This document shows, in pieces, positions 52,827 through 62,017 of a DNA stretch of 64,000 bases. The stretch is taken from contig JAHDBA010000008.1 in the NCBI GenBank assembly GCA_020630615.1, positions 35,484 through 99,483 on the forward strand, written 5' to 3'. How positions within the stretch are numbered: position 1 is the first letter of the stretch; each line of letters opens with the position of its first letter. The notes beneath the pieces are model-generated. The model was not told where the DNA came from. It saw only the letters and a program-made list of their open reading frames with translations, and ran no database searches. The stretch comes from Myxococcota bacterium. Its GTDB lineage: Bacteria; Myxococcota; UBA727; JAHDBA01. Made by a program: the position numbers and the translations under genes.

Positions 52827-53837
52827 TTAGCAGCCCTCGAGTTCTTTCAAGCGATCGATCTCTTCGAGCAAATGATCTTGAAGCACAAGGTCGATCAAGC
52901 CCGCATCGAGTTCGAGTCCTGGTGTTCCTTCACTTAAGTTCAAATAAAACCATGCGCGATTCCATGTATTTAAGATTGCGTGTCGATAGCATTCATCTTC
53001 GGCGATTGCGGCATAGGCATCAGGGTAGTCAAAGGCAAGGGTTGTGCGGGCCATTCTTAAATAACGTTGCATGTACCAAAGATGGGTTAGTATGCCGTCT
53101 CGCGCACTCGTGGAAAAGTTTGTAAAGCGATCCCTGACACCATATTCAGAGGCGAGACTGTTCACATATTGAATTGTTTCTTCAACAATCATATTGAAGC
53201 CTTGGTCACCGCCTTCGAAGCTGTTGTCAAATGCATTGCCATCAAGGTAGACCTCGGCATAAAAATCACAAGGTCCACTGCTTTCATCGCAAGGGGGGCG
53301 CTTGGCAGACTCGTCGTCTTGTCGAATGAGGCTCTTTGCGAATGTTTTACCGAAGCGATCTTCACTGTCGCCATTTTGACATGTTAGTGTGATCCCTGGC
53401 GCAATATTAAAAAGTGCATTGCTAAAATCCTCTTCGCGAAAAGACCAAAAGTGCCCACATTCGTGAACGATTGTTGAAACACGGCCTAAAGCTTGGTCAA
53501 AGCGTGCGACGCCACTGTTGAAAAGACCAACGCAATCTTGCGCTGTGTAGAGTTTCCCTTCATCGATCAGTGTAGCCCCAAAAGGGTAACGTCGCGCACT
53601 AAGCTCACGGTAAAAGGCCGTGGCATCACTTGGGCTGTAGCTCATATCGCTGATATCTAAGAGTGAGTCGGGGAAAGGTTCACTGTAAAGAGCTTCGTTA
53701 CATAAGACATTTTCATTTATCGTGGGGAGCGAAATATTCTCGTTGCCGTTGTCGTTGCCAGAGTCGTCGACATCATTGTCTTTTCCGCAAGAGACCAAGT
53801 GCATGAGTACGAGGAAGTAGAGTATATTTCGGGTCAT
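52827..53837 (-). CDS. Zincin-like lipoprotein
   Basis: 336 residues from the ATG at 53837; the upstream in-frame codons contain no plausible signal peptide. The signal peptide ends in the lipobox HLVSC, followed by an Asp/Asn/Gly-rich linker. Near residue 125 it has STIVHECGHFWSF, an HExxH (HECGH) metal-binding motif, and the rest is rich in Asp, Asn and aromatic residues. It looks like a secreted metallopeptidase-like protein of unknown family and substrate. The gene is divergent from the giant toxin-like gene that follows. Confidence 0.6.
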   Translation of the reverse strand: MTRNILYFLVLMHLVSCGKDNDVDDSGNDNGNENISLPTINENVLCNEALYSEPFPDSLLDISDMSYSPSDATAFYRELSARRYPFGATLIDEGKLYTAQDCVGLFNSGVARFDQALGRVSTIVHECGHFWSFREEDFSNALFNIAPGITLTCQNGDSEDRFGKTFAKSLIRQDDESAKRPPCDESSGPCDFYAEVYLDGNAFDNSFEGGDQGFNMIVEETIQYVNSLASEYGVRDRFTNFSTSARDGILTHLWYMQRYLRMARTTLAFDYPDAYAAIAEDECYRHAILNTWNRAWFYLNLSEGTPGLELDAGLIDLVLQDHLLEEIDRLKELEGC

Positions 53838-53976
53838 GTGTTGGAGTATACCCAAATCAAAGGAGTCTGTCCGAAAAAAGCATGAAGCGATGTCCGACAA
53901 ACTCTGGAAATACTCCATGCTGAGCCACCTTTGCATACACAATAATCTTCCTCAAAAACTTCGATACATTCCTTTG

Positions 53977-55817
53977 AGTCGATTTGATGTTTGGCTTGAG
54001 TCAAAGCTACTATGAAGTCATGACCAAGATCGGCAGTGGCTCCTCATCCGTCCACTTTGACTCGTCCAAGAGCAATGTTGCTTCACTCGATGAAGCCAAG
54101 AAGCTCTATGAGGCGATGAAGGGTGGACTTTTTGGTGCGGGTACGGATGAGCAGGCCATCTTTAGCGTTCTTGAGGGAAAAAGTTCAGAAGACATCCGCG
54201 CTATCAAAAACGCATATCAAAACCATTACGGTCGCGACTTGGTTGAAGACTTGGAATCTGAACTTGCCGGCACGTTTGGAACAGAGTCTGAAGATTGGAC
54301 TTACGCGCAAAAACTTCTTCAAGGCGGCGAAGAGAATAAAGCCAGCAGTGCACAGCGCCAAGAAGATGCAAGTTGGGACACACTAAAAAGCGTTCTACCT
54401 CGCGTTGATTACAGCACACAGGGGCAGCGTCAGATTCCTCTAAACTCTAAGAAACTCCTAACTCTTTTAGAAAGTCAAAGTGTTGAAGAGAATCTTGCCC
54501 TGAATGAACGCCTTGTGCGTGAGCAGGGACACGATTTAGAAACTCTTGCTCGCCAAGAAGGTCTATCAAACGATGATATCAATCGTGTCTTGGTATCACT
54601 TGGGGACAGTCCGTGTATCGATACATGGGAATCCGGTGCCGCATCCGGTGCGACGAGTCCTGAAGTCGCGGTTGCAGCCATCAAGATTGATGAAGCACTT
54701 TCAGGTTTTGGGCAAGACATTGGTGCCGTTGAACAAGCAGTTTCAGAGTTAACGCCTGCTCAAGTTGAAGAACTGAATACCCTTGATTATGACTTCAATG
54801 CAACGATTGAAGACGAGTGGCTCTCAGAGGCTGACGAAGCAAAAGTGCGTGACCTCATCACGACAGGAAAGCAAAGCCGTGGTGCGAAACTTTATGACGC
54901 AATGTTTGGTGGTGTTACGGGCTTTGACACCAACGTGGATGCATTGCGTACGGAATTGAAAGGTAAAAGTGCCGCAGAGATTGAAAGCATTAAAGCTGAG
55001 TATGCATCGGAAACACTTCGCCTGACAGGTACATCTCGGGATTTGGTTACCGATATCAAGAGTGAGGTAAGCGGCCGGGATGCATTTAACGTAGAGATGG
55101 ACTTAGCGGGTTTGCCCGACCTCAACCGTTCCGATGGAGTTGAAGCAGCTTTTACGCGAATGCAAAAGCGTTTCGATTATGAAGCAGGTAATGGAAAGGG
55201 CTTCTTTGATCATGTCAACTCGATTGGCGGTGAAGGCGCTTACGACCGTCTTCTTCGTCATAAAGGTGAGGCTGAGTCTGCACTTGAACTTGCACAGTCT
55301 ACGGGGAACCCTGAAGATTGGTTGAAAGCTCGCGAGCTTTTGAATGGTGTCGAGCATGATTTGGACTCGTTGACGGGTACACGCGAGGCCGCGGTTGATA
55401 TTGCGGTCGAAGTGGGGGCCGCTGTGGGCGCTGGTGTTGCGATAGGTCTTTCGGGCGGGACTGCAGCGCCCTTTATCGTTGTCGCTGCAGCAGGCACAGC
55501 GGGCGGGGCGATTGGTGCAGGCGTTGCAGCCTATGCAACCGAGGGTTCCCGTCTATCTTTAGAGCAAGGTATTGAGTCGACTGCTCGAGGGGCTGCCATT
55601 GGTGTTGCGACCGCGACAGGCACGCGTGCACTTGGAGTCAAGAACAGTCTTGCACGCAAGGTTGGTTCCGAAGCGATTGAGGGTTCGATTGACGGTGGTC
55701 TTCAAGGCATCGTTGATGGTGTGAAAACAGGTGACCTCAAAGCGGGGGCTGTGACTGTTGCACTTGGTACAATTGCTGGTGGCGTGGGTGGTAAAGTCTT
55801 TGATGAAGTGGGCTCGG
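53977..55817 (+). repeat. First copy of an identical 1841-bp module
   Basis: This stretch matches 60177-62017 at a constant offset of 6200 bases with no mismatch found by eye. It covers the last few bases before the start codon and the first ~610 codons of the first giant gene. The match stops sharply at both ends: 53976 versus 60176, and 55818 (G) versus 62018 (C). Confidence 0.9.
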
Positions 55818-58800
55818 GCTTGCAAAAACGAAAAAAGAGTCCCACTGATGGGCCCAACTTGACTCGTTCATCACAAAGCACTCAAGAAGTGGGCGTTGTT
55901 AAAACGGAGAATCAAAAAGTTATTCCTCCTCATCATGGTAGCAGCCTTGAAGAGAACACTACTTCAATAAACAGTCTGCAAAATGAGATTGATACTAGAA
56001 AACAGGCGCACAAGGAAAACGATGTAGAAAAAGCTATCAGTGTGTCTCAAGTCACGAAAACACTTCCGGATTCTTCGTTTTCTAAGCAATCACAAGTTGA
56101 AGCACTTCGTGACCATGGAAAGTCTTATGAAGAGATATTCTTAGAACTAAAAAAGAGCTGCAAGGAACAACTAGAGATTGAAGAATTAAGGCAACATCTT
56201 CTCACAAAAGTTGAATGGGACAATCTGGATAGCTCTTTCTGGATTGAGCAAATTAGCGCGGAAGATATCGATTTCCTAACCAAGATGCTTAAAAATCCAC
56301 AAAGCCTAAAGGCCTTTGGAGAGGCAGCACGTGTATTTAAAAGATCTGTCGACCCAGATTTAATAGCGTCGCTACATTATAAACTACGTGATAACAATAT
56401 TGATTTTCTAGACTCAATGAGCCCAGCGATCTCAATATTCTTCCTAGAACGTTCAACCAAGTTTGATTTAAACGAACGAAAACAATATCTGGAGAACTTT
56501 TTCAAAAGTGTAGATGTCCGTTCCGATGATTATCTGGACATTTTTGACAGTATTGATGATCCGACTTTTTCAAATTTGGCAAAGCATGCAGCGCTCAGTC
56601 AAGATAACGCGCCTTTAGATTATTGGATGCCTCGATTAACTGGTGACGACCTCGAAATGTTACATCCAAAGAGACTATCAACAAGCGCAGCCCAAAGTCA
56701 GTGGGCGAAGTTTCTAAGCTCACAAAATCCTTTCGATAAAGAGCTGTTCTTTGCTTTACGTGAAAGCATGTCGAAGCATACCGACGTTGATTTTGTAAAT
56801 TGTTTTGGCCCTGAACTTGTATTCAAAAAGTATGAGCTATTAAAATCAGAGGAGTTTTCGTCCATCCAAACGTACTTTGAAGCGTACTTTCGATCCTCGT
56901 CAGACGAGGCAGATGCATATCTGCAACTTGCAAAACTGGGACTCGAGGATACGATCCTTGAAAGAGCAAAACATACTGCATGGGAAAGCAAAACTATAAA
57001 TCGCACGTGGGACTCTAGGATTTGGATAGATCACATTACGGCTAGTGATGTGGCAAAGCTCCCAAGAAAAATAATAGAGAGCAACAAACATTTCTCGGCT
57101 CTAGTGATGGAGCTAGAGTTCAGAGCGGTAGACCGCGATAGTTGCAACTTGCTGTTGTCTCTTGATAAAAGGAAAAAACAAGTAGATGGTGGGTCTATCT
57201 ATAATCTGATTTCACCAAAGTACGCGATAAAGTACTTGGTAAATACTGGCGACGAAAATGCACTTAGACACTATTTTGAGTCGTATTTTCGTGGTTACTC
57301 AGCTGTAGAGAAGTTTCAAGCCCTAAAACAAATTGATCCTTCTTTGCAACAAAACGCTTTCAACTACATCATCACTTCAGAAAGATTGATTAATGAGATT
57401 GGTATCGATCGTCTTGCGCCCTTTTTACGCCAAGAGAATATTCCTCTAGTATCTCAATCAATTTGTTCCGACACCAGTCAACTACTGCAATGGACACATC
57501 AAGTTTCCCAAACCCATGATACACCCAGAAAAGTCTTGGGTGAGCTTTTACATTATGCAGAAAAACTAGGCGTTCAAAATACAGAAGAATTTTTTCCAGC
57601 TTCGTTTATTATCGACAACTCTGCGCATTTCAAAGGGCTGTCATCAAAGCGGGTTCTTGAAATCACCGAATCTCAAACCAAGGAATTGGGTACAAAAGTC
57701 CTTAGAGAGGCGCTTAAAAGTGCGACGCGGTCAAAAAACGTTGAGATTCAAACTTTATTGAAAGACATGGTTTTCAAGAGTGACGAATTGAACCCGCTTG
57801 ACTGGCTAGGTTTCATCGAACCCCGTCATGTCGAAGAGCTTAACCCATCCTACTTTACGGAAAAAGCCAAAGAGCTTCTGCAAGCGATCGCAGAACAGGA
57901 TATATCATGGGAAAGTCTCGCGAAGTTTCGAGCTCGGATGAAAAAAGAGGGCGGGACCCTAGAACTTATAAAAGCATCGCCCCTTGCAACGGTGGTCAAA
58001 CTGAAACTAGTCGATCTGTCAACGACTGCGAAAATGCGGCAATACATCAACGCCCACATCGAAGCCGTGTCCATAAAGGGTGTGTTGGATAATCACAAGG
58101 CTCTAGCAAAAGCGTTTTCAGAAGGGGATGTGACAAAGGAGTTTTTTGGCACCTTTACGAACAAAGCAATTGAAAAGTTAAAGGTATCCAAGAACACTAA
58201 ACTGTGGGACTTTCACTATTGGATACCACATATTGATATAGAAGATATTAATAGCCTGCCAGACTCTTGTTTCATTGGACTTGCAAACTTTCAGATATGG
58301 AAGACGAAGTTTTCGAATGGAAAAGGTGACTCTGAACTCTACGAGCGAGTACTTGAGAAAACACTAAAATTGAATGCCTCTCTGCCTGGAGCTCAATGTT
58401 TAGAACCGAGTACAATTAAAAATGCTTTAGACGTCCACAACCATTTTCGATTACCCGAATTCACAGCTCTTTCTGCTGCCCATAAGCGTAGCTTGGCAGC
58501 AATAAATCCGCACGCGATTGAGTCTCTCGAGTTATCCAAGACAATGTTCGAGACATTAAACCGTGCGGGCGTTGTTCACTTTAATCTTGACGGAGATAAG
58601 GTAGAGGGGCAGCTGGTTCAGCTCTTCAATAATAGTAACTCAGATTCCTTCGACCTAATCTTCAAGTTACGTGATGATGTTTACGTTCAGGACCACCTTC
58701 AAACAATCCGATCCTCATTACAACACCATGAAAAGAAAAAAAGTGTAGCTTGGGGAGGAGCATCTGGGGAGGTTAACATAAGATCGCTAACGGATGTTTT

Positions 58801-59773
58801 TGAGATAGGTGAGAATAGCGTAGAAGTCTATGGAAATGGGCGGAGCTTTTCAACATCAAAAGTTCCTGCCTTACACAATATGGTCCGGATAAAAATCGCG
58901 AAAGAAAATGTGGGCGACCATGTAAGCCTGAATAATGAAATTGCTTTGACTTTAGAGCAGATAGGACTCAAGGAGCTGCTGTCATCAACAACTCCGAAGG
59001 ATCGAAAACAAAGTGGTGTAATGCGCCTTGCATGGCAATGCAAACCAAGTGAACTATCAGAGTTCCAAAATTCCGGTGTTGCCCCCTCATCAAATCTTTT
59101 ATCACAAGCCGTCAATGAAGTTCCGGTAGGAGATATCGCAGACACAAAAATTATAGACGGCTACTCAGTCAAATGTGTGACTGATCGTCACCGGGAATAT
59201 CAAGCTCTTGGAGTGAACCATCTGACGCATGAACTGTATATGGCTGAATCACTACTCTCAATAATCGAAAGCAAGTCCCTACTTTCGACCTTAGCACGAT
59301 ACAAACGCGGGATCATTTTCGATGGCATGTCCTCGGCTGCAGATATTCGTACGGGTGGGGCGGACTATGTGTTTACGAGAGCTGTTACGGATGAGATGCT
59401 ATCTGAAAATACATTCCAACCATATGGAATCATTTTGCATATTACGCCTAAAGTACTTGACCGGACAGATTGGTTCGCGTTCGATAAGGACTGCTATGGA
59501 ACTACAAAAGGTGAAATGTTTGCCGCGAGAAACTATTCTGAAAACCTCATTTCAACGATACATAAAAACAAAACGCAGAATGAGTTCATGTTTAAAGAGG
59601 CCATGTCTTTTGAAAACGTCTTTGCAATCTCAGCTAGAAGCTCTCGAGAAGCGGAAAACATTAAGATTAAACTACGCAACGCGCAAATTGACGAGATTAA
59701 CGGTGTTCCGATTGATGAGTTCGTTCAAATAAGAACAGAAAATGACCCAATCAAGTTCACGACCAACGAGTGA
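53987..59773 (+). CDS. Giant polymorphic-toxin-like protein: annexin-like N-terminus, repeat array, ADP-ribosyltransferase-like C-terminus
   Basis: 1928 residues. Residues ~36-112, ~155-205, ~227-295 and ~301-365 look like four annexin-type repeats; the first keeps FGAGTDEQAI and YGRDLVEDLESELAG, matching the annexin G-x-G-T...D type-II-calcium pattern, the others are weaker. Residues ~470-610 are Gly/Ala/Val-rich (VGAAVGAGVAIGLSGG), like a translocation or pre-toxin region. From ~611 the sequence is clearly more AT-rich. Residues ~740-1430 carry a divergent ~130-residue repeat marked by W[IM]-x-x-[IL]-x3-D motifs. Residues ~1730-1928 contain GMSSAADIRTGGADYVFTR near 1780-1798 and NEFMFKEAMSF near 1865, resembling ADP-ribosyltransferase-fold proteins. 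No signal peptide. The ATG at 53987 has no good ribosome binding site; 54020 is an alternative. Confidence 0.75.
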   Translation: MFGLSQSYYEVMTKIGSGSSSVHFDSSKSNVASLDEAKKLYEAMKGGLFGAGTDEQAIFSVLEGKSSEDIRAIKNAYQNHYGRDLVEDLESELAGTFGTESEDWTYAQKLLQGGEENKASSAQRQEDASWDTLKSVLPRVDYSTQGQRQIPLNSKKLLTLLESQSVEENLALNERLVREQGHDLETLARQEGLSNDDINRVLVSLGDSPCIDTWESGAASGATSPEVAVAAIKIDEALSGFGQDIGAVEQAVSELTPAQVEELNTLDYDFNATIEDEWLSEADEAKVRDLITTGKQSRGAKLYDAMFGGVTGFDTNVDALRTELKGKSAAEIESIKAEYASETLRLTGTSRDLVTDIKSEVSGRDAFNVEMDLAGLPDLNRSDGVEAAFTRMQKRFDYEAGNGKGFFDHVNSIGGEGAYDRLLRHKGEAESALELAQSTGNPEDWLKARELLNGVEHDLDSLTGTREAAVDIAVEVGAAVGAGVAIGLSGGTAAPFIVVAAAGTAGGAIGAGVAAYATEGSRLSLEQGIESTARGAAIGVATATGTRALGVKNSLARKVGSEAIEGSIDGGLQGIVDGVKTGDLKAGAVTVALGTIAGGVGGKVFDEVGSGLQKRKKSPTDGPNLTRSSQSTQEVGVVKTENQKVIPPHHGSSLEENTTSINSLQNEIDTRKQAHKENDVEKAISVSQVTKTLPDSSFSKQSQVEALRDHGKSYEEIFLELKKSCKEQLEIEELRQHLLTKVEWDNLDSSFWIEQISAEDIDFLTKMLKNPQSLKAFGEAARVFKRSVDPDLIASLHYKLRDNNIDFLDSMSPAISIFFLERSTKFDLNERKQYLENFFKSVDVRSDDYLDIFDSIDDPTFSNLAKHAALSQDNAPLDYWMPRLTGDDLEMLHPKRLSTSAAQSQWAKFLSSQNPFDKELFFALRESMSKHTDVDFVNCFGPELVFKKYELLKSEEFSSIQTYFEAYFRSSSDEADAYLQLAKLGLEDTILERAKHTAWESKTINRTWDSRIWIDHITASDVAKLPRKIIESNKHFSALVMELEFRAVDRDSCNLLLSLDKRKKQVDGGSIYNLISPKYAIKYLVNTGDENALRHYFESYFRGYSAVEKFQALKQIDPSLQQNAFNYIITSERLINEIGIDRLAPFLRQENIPLVSQSICSDTSQLLQWTHQVSQTHDTPRKVLGELLHYAEKLGVQNTEEFFPASFIIDNSAHFKGLSSKRVLEITESQTKELGTKVLREALKSATRSKNVEIQTLLKDMVFKSDELNPLDWLGFIEPRHVEELNPSYFTEKAKELLQAIAEQDISWESLAKFRARMKKEGGTLELIKASPLATVVKLKLVDLSTTAKMRQYINAHIEAVSIKGVLDNHKALAKAFSEGDVTKEFFGTFTNKAIEKLKVSKNTKLWDFHYWIPHIDIEDINSLPDSCFIGLANFQIWKTKFSNGKGDSELYERVLEKTLKLNASLPGAQCLEPSTIKNALDVHNHFRLPEFTALSAAHKRSLAAINPHAIESLELSKTMFETLNRAGVVHFNLDGDKVEGQLVQLFNNSNSDSFDLIFKLRDDVYVQDHLQTIRSSLQHHEKKKSVAWGGASGEVNIRSLTDVFEIGENSVEVYGNGRSFSTSKVPALHNMVRIKIAKENVGDHVSLNNEIALTLEQIGLKELLSSTTPKDRKQSGVMRLAWQCKPSELSEFQNSGVAPSSNLLSQAVNEVPVGDIADTKIIDGYSVKCVTDRHREYQALGVNHLTHELYMAESLLSIIESKSLLSTLARYKRGIIFDGMSSAADIRTGGADYVFTRAVTDEMLSENTFQPYGIILHITPKVLDRTDWFAFDKDCYGTTKGEMFAARNYSENLISTIHKNKTQNEFMFKEAMSFENVFAISARSSREAENIKIKLRNAQIDEINGVPIDEFVQIRTENDPIKFTTNE

Positions 59774-59786
59774 GACAACAGTTAAT

Positions 59787-60095
59787 ATGGAATATTCATC
59801 AAAAGTCTGGGCACTTTACCACGAAGACTGGGACATCTATGAAGTTGTCACTTCCTATAAATATGATGGGAGTTCTTTACATTGGCAAGGAAATAGCAGA
59901 CGTCATGTTATGGAAGTAGATTCCGTTGATAATGAACGGTATCTGTTAGCCAGTGGGCAGATAATTGTCATCACGCCACTGTCACTTAAACTCTACAATA
60001 CCGAAATAAGACCTCAAGTTGAGGGTACACCAACATTTTCGACATTGGAAAATTTAGAAAGCTTTTTTCACTCAAAGTTTGGTGTTGATGTTTGA
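59787..60095 (+). CDS. Candidate immunity protein
   Basis: 102 residues from the ATG at 59787, starting 13 bases after the stop of the giant gene; a 5' extension to an ATG at 59742 would overlap that gene. Soluble, no signal peptide, mixed alpha/beta look (VWALYHEDWDIYEVVTSY, RYLLASGQIIVITPLSL). It matches no family I know. Position, small size and AT-rich composition like the toxin's variable end are those of an immunity gene. Confidence 0.6.
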   Translation: MEYSSKVWALYHEDWDIYEVVTSYKYDGSSLHWQGNSRRHVMEVDSVDNERYLLASGQIIVITPLSLKLYNTEIRPQVEGTPTFSTLENLESFFHSKFGVDV

Positions 60096-60176
60096 TAAGT
60101 AAATCACGACAAGCCCTGTGATTTGTGTGCAATAGAAATAGGATTAAGGCTTAAGAGAATTACGATACACCTAAGC
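60096..60176. other. Spacer between the two toxin units
   Basis: 81 AT-rich bases with no gene. The end (CGATACACCTAAG) partly recalls the sequence before the first copy (CGATACATTCCTTT), so the duplicated unit may once have extended a little further upstream. Confidence 0.5.
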
Positions 60177-62017
60177 AGTCGATTTGATGTTTGGCTTGAG
60201 TCAAAGCTACTATGAAGTCATGACCAAGATCGGCAGTGGCTCCTCATCCGTCCACTTTGACTCGTCCAAGAGCAATGTTGCTTCACTCGATGAAGCCAAG
60301 AAGCTCTATGAGGCGATGAAGGGTGGACTTTTTGGTGCGGGTACGGATGAGCAGGCCATCTTTAGCGTTCTTGAGGGAAAAAGTTCAGAAGACATCCGCG
60401 CTATCAAAAACGCATATCAAAACCATTACGGTCGCGACTTGGTTGAAGACTTGGAATCTGAACTTGCCGGCACGTTTGGAACAGAGTCTGAAGATTGGAC
60501 TTACGCGCAAAAACTTCTTCAAGGCGGCGAAGAGAATAAAGCCAGCAGTGCACAGCGCCAAGAAGATGCAAGTTGGGACACACTAAAAAGCGTTCTACCT
60601 CGCGTTGATTACAGCACACAGGGGCAGCGTCAGATTCCTCTAAACTCTAAGAAACTCCTAACTCTTTTAGAAAGTCAAAGTGTTGAAGAGAATCTTGCCC
60701 TGAATGAACGCCTTGTGCGTGAGCAGGGACACGATTTAGAAACTCTTGCTCGCCAAGAAGGTCTATCAAACGATGATATCAATCGTGTCTTGGTATCACT
60801 TGGGGACAGTCCGTGTATCGATACATGGGAATCCGGTGCCGCATCCGGTGCGACGAGTCCTGAAGTCGCGGTTGCAGCCATCAAGATTGATGAAGCACTT
60901 TCAGGTTTTGGGCAAGACATTGGTGCCGTTGAACAAGCAGTTTCAGAGTTAACGCCTGCTCAAGTTGAAGAACTGAATACCCTTGATTATGACTTCAATG
61001 CAACGATTGAAGACGAGTGGCTCTCAGAGGCTGACGAAGCAAAAGTGCGTGACCTCATCACGACAGGAAAGCAAAGCCGTGGTGCGAAACTTTATGACGC
61101 AATGTTTGGTGGTGTTACGGGCTTTGACACCAACGTGGATGCATTGCGTACGGAATTGAAAGGTAAAAGTGCCGCAGAGATTGAAAGCATTAAAGCTGAG
61201 TATGCATCGGAAACACTTCGCCTGACAGGTACATCTCGGGATTTGGTTACCGATATCAAGAGTGAGGTAAGCGGCCGGGATGCATTTAACGTAGAGATGG
61301 ACTTAGCGGGTTTGCCCGACCTCAACCGTTCCGATGGAGTTGAAGCAGCTTTTACGCGAATGCAAAAGCGTTTCGATTATGAAGCAGGTAATGGAAAGGG
61401 CTTCTTTGATCATGTCAACTCGATTGGCGGTGAAGGCGCTTACGACCGTCTTCTTCGTCATAAAGGTGAGGCTGAGTCTGCACTTGAACTTGCACAGTCT
61501 ACGGGGAACCCTGAAGATTGGTTGAAAGCTCGCGAGCTTTTGAATGGTGTCGAGCATGATTTGGACTCGTTGACGGGTACACGCGAGGCCGCGGTTGATA
61601 TTGCGGTCGAAGTGGGGGCCGCTGTGGGCGCTGGTGTTGCGATAGGTCTTTCGGGCGGGACTGCAGCGCCCTTTATCGTTGTCGCTGCAGCAGGCACAGC
61701 GGGCGGGGCGATTGGTGCAGGCGTTGCAGCCTATGCAACCGAGGGTTCCCGTCTATCTTTAGAGCAAGGTATTGAGTCGACTGCTCGAGGGGCTGCCATT
61801 GGTGTTGCGACCGCGACAGGCACGCGTGCACTTGGAGTCAAGAACAGTCTTGCACGCAAGGTTGGTTCCGAAGCGATTGAGGGTTCGATTGACGGTGGTC
61901 TTCAAGGCATCGTTGATGGTGTGAAAACAGGTGACCTCAAAGCGGGGGCTGTGACTGTTGCACTTGGTACAATTGCTGGTGGCGTGGGTGGTAAAGTCTT
62001 TGATGAAGTGGGCTCGG
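60177..62017 (+). repeat. Second copy of the identical 1841-bp module
   Basis: Counterpart of 53977-55817, same strand, offset 6200 bases. All overlapping reading frames in the two copies are the same and no substitution was seen, which suggests recent duplication or ongoing gene conversion. Confidence 0.9.

Noticed and set aside
52827..53837. Calling the HECGH protein a member of a named metallopeptidase family
   Set aside because: Only the HExxH motif is visible; a third ligand and a fold match could not be established by eye.
53977..62017. Transposable element or insertion sequence as the cause of the duplication
   Set aside because: No transposase, no terminal inverted repeats and no target-site duplication were seen at the edges; homologous duplication fits better.
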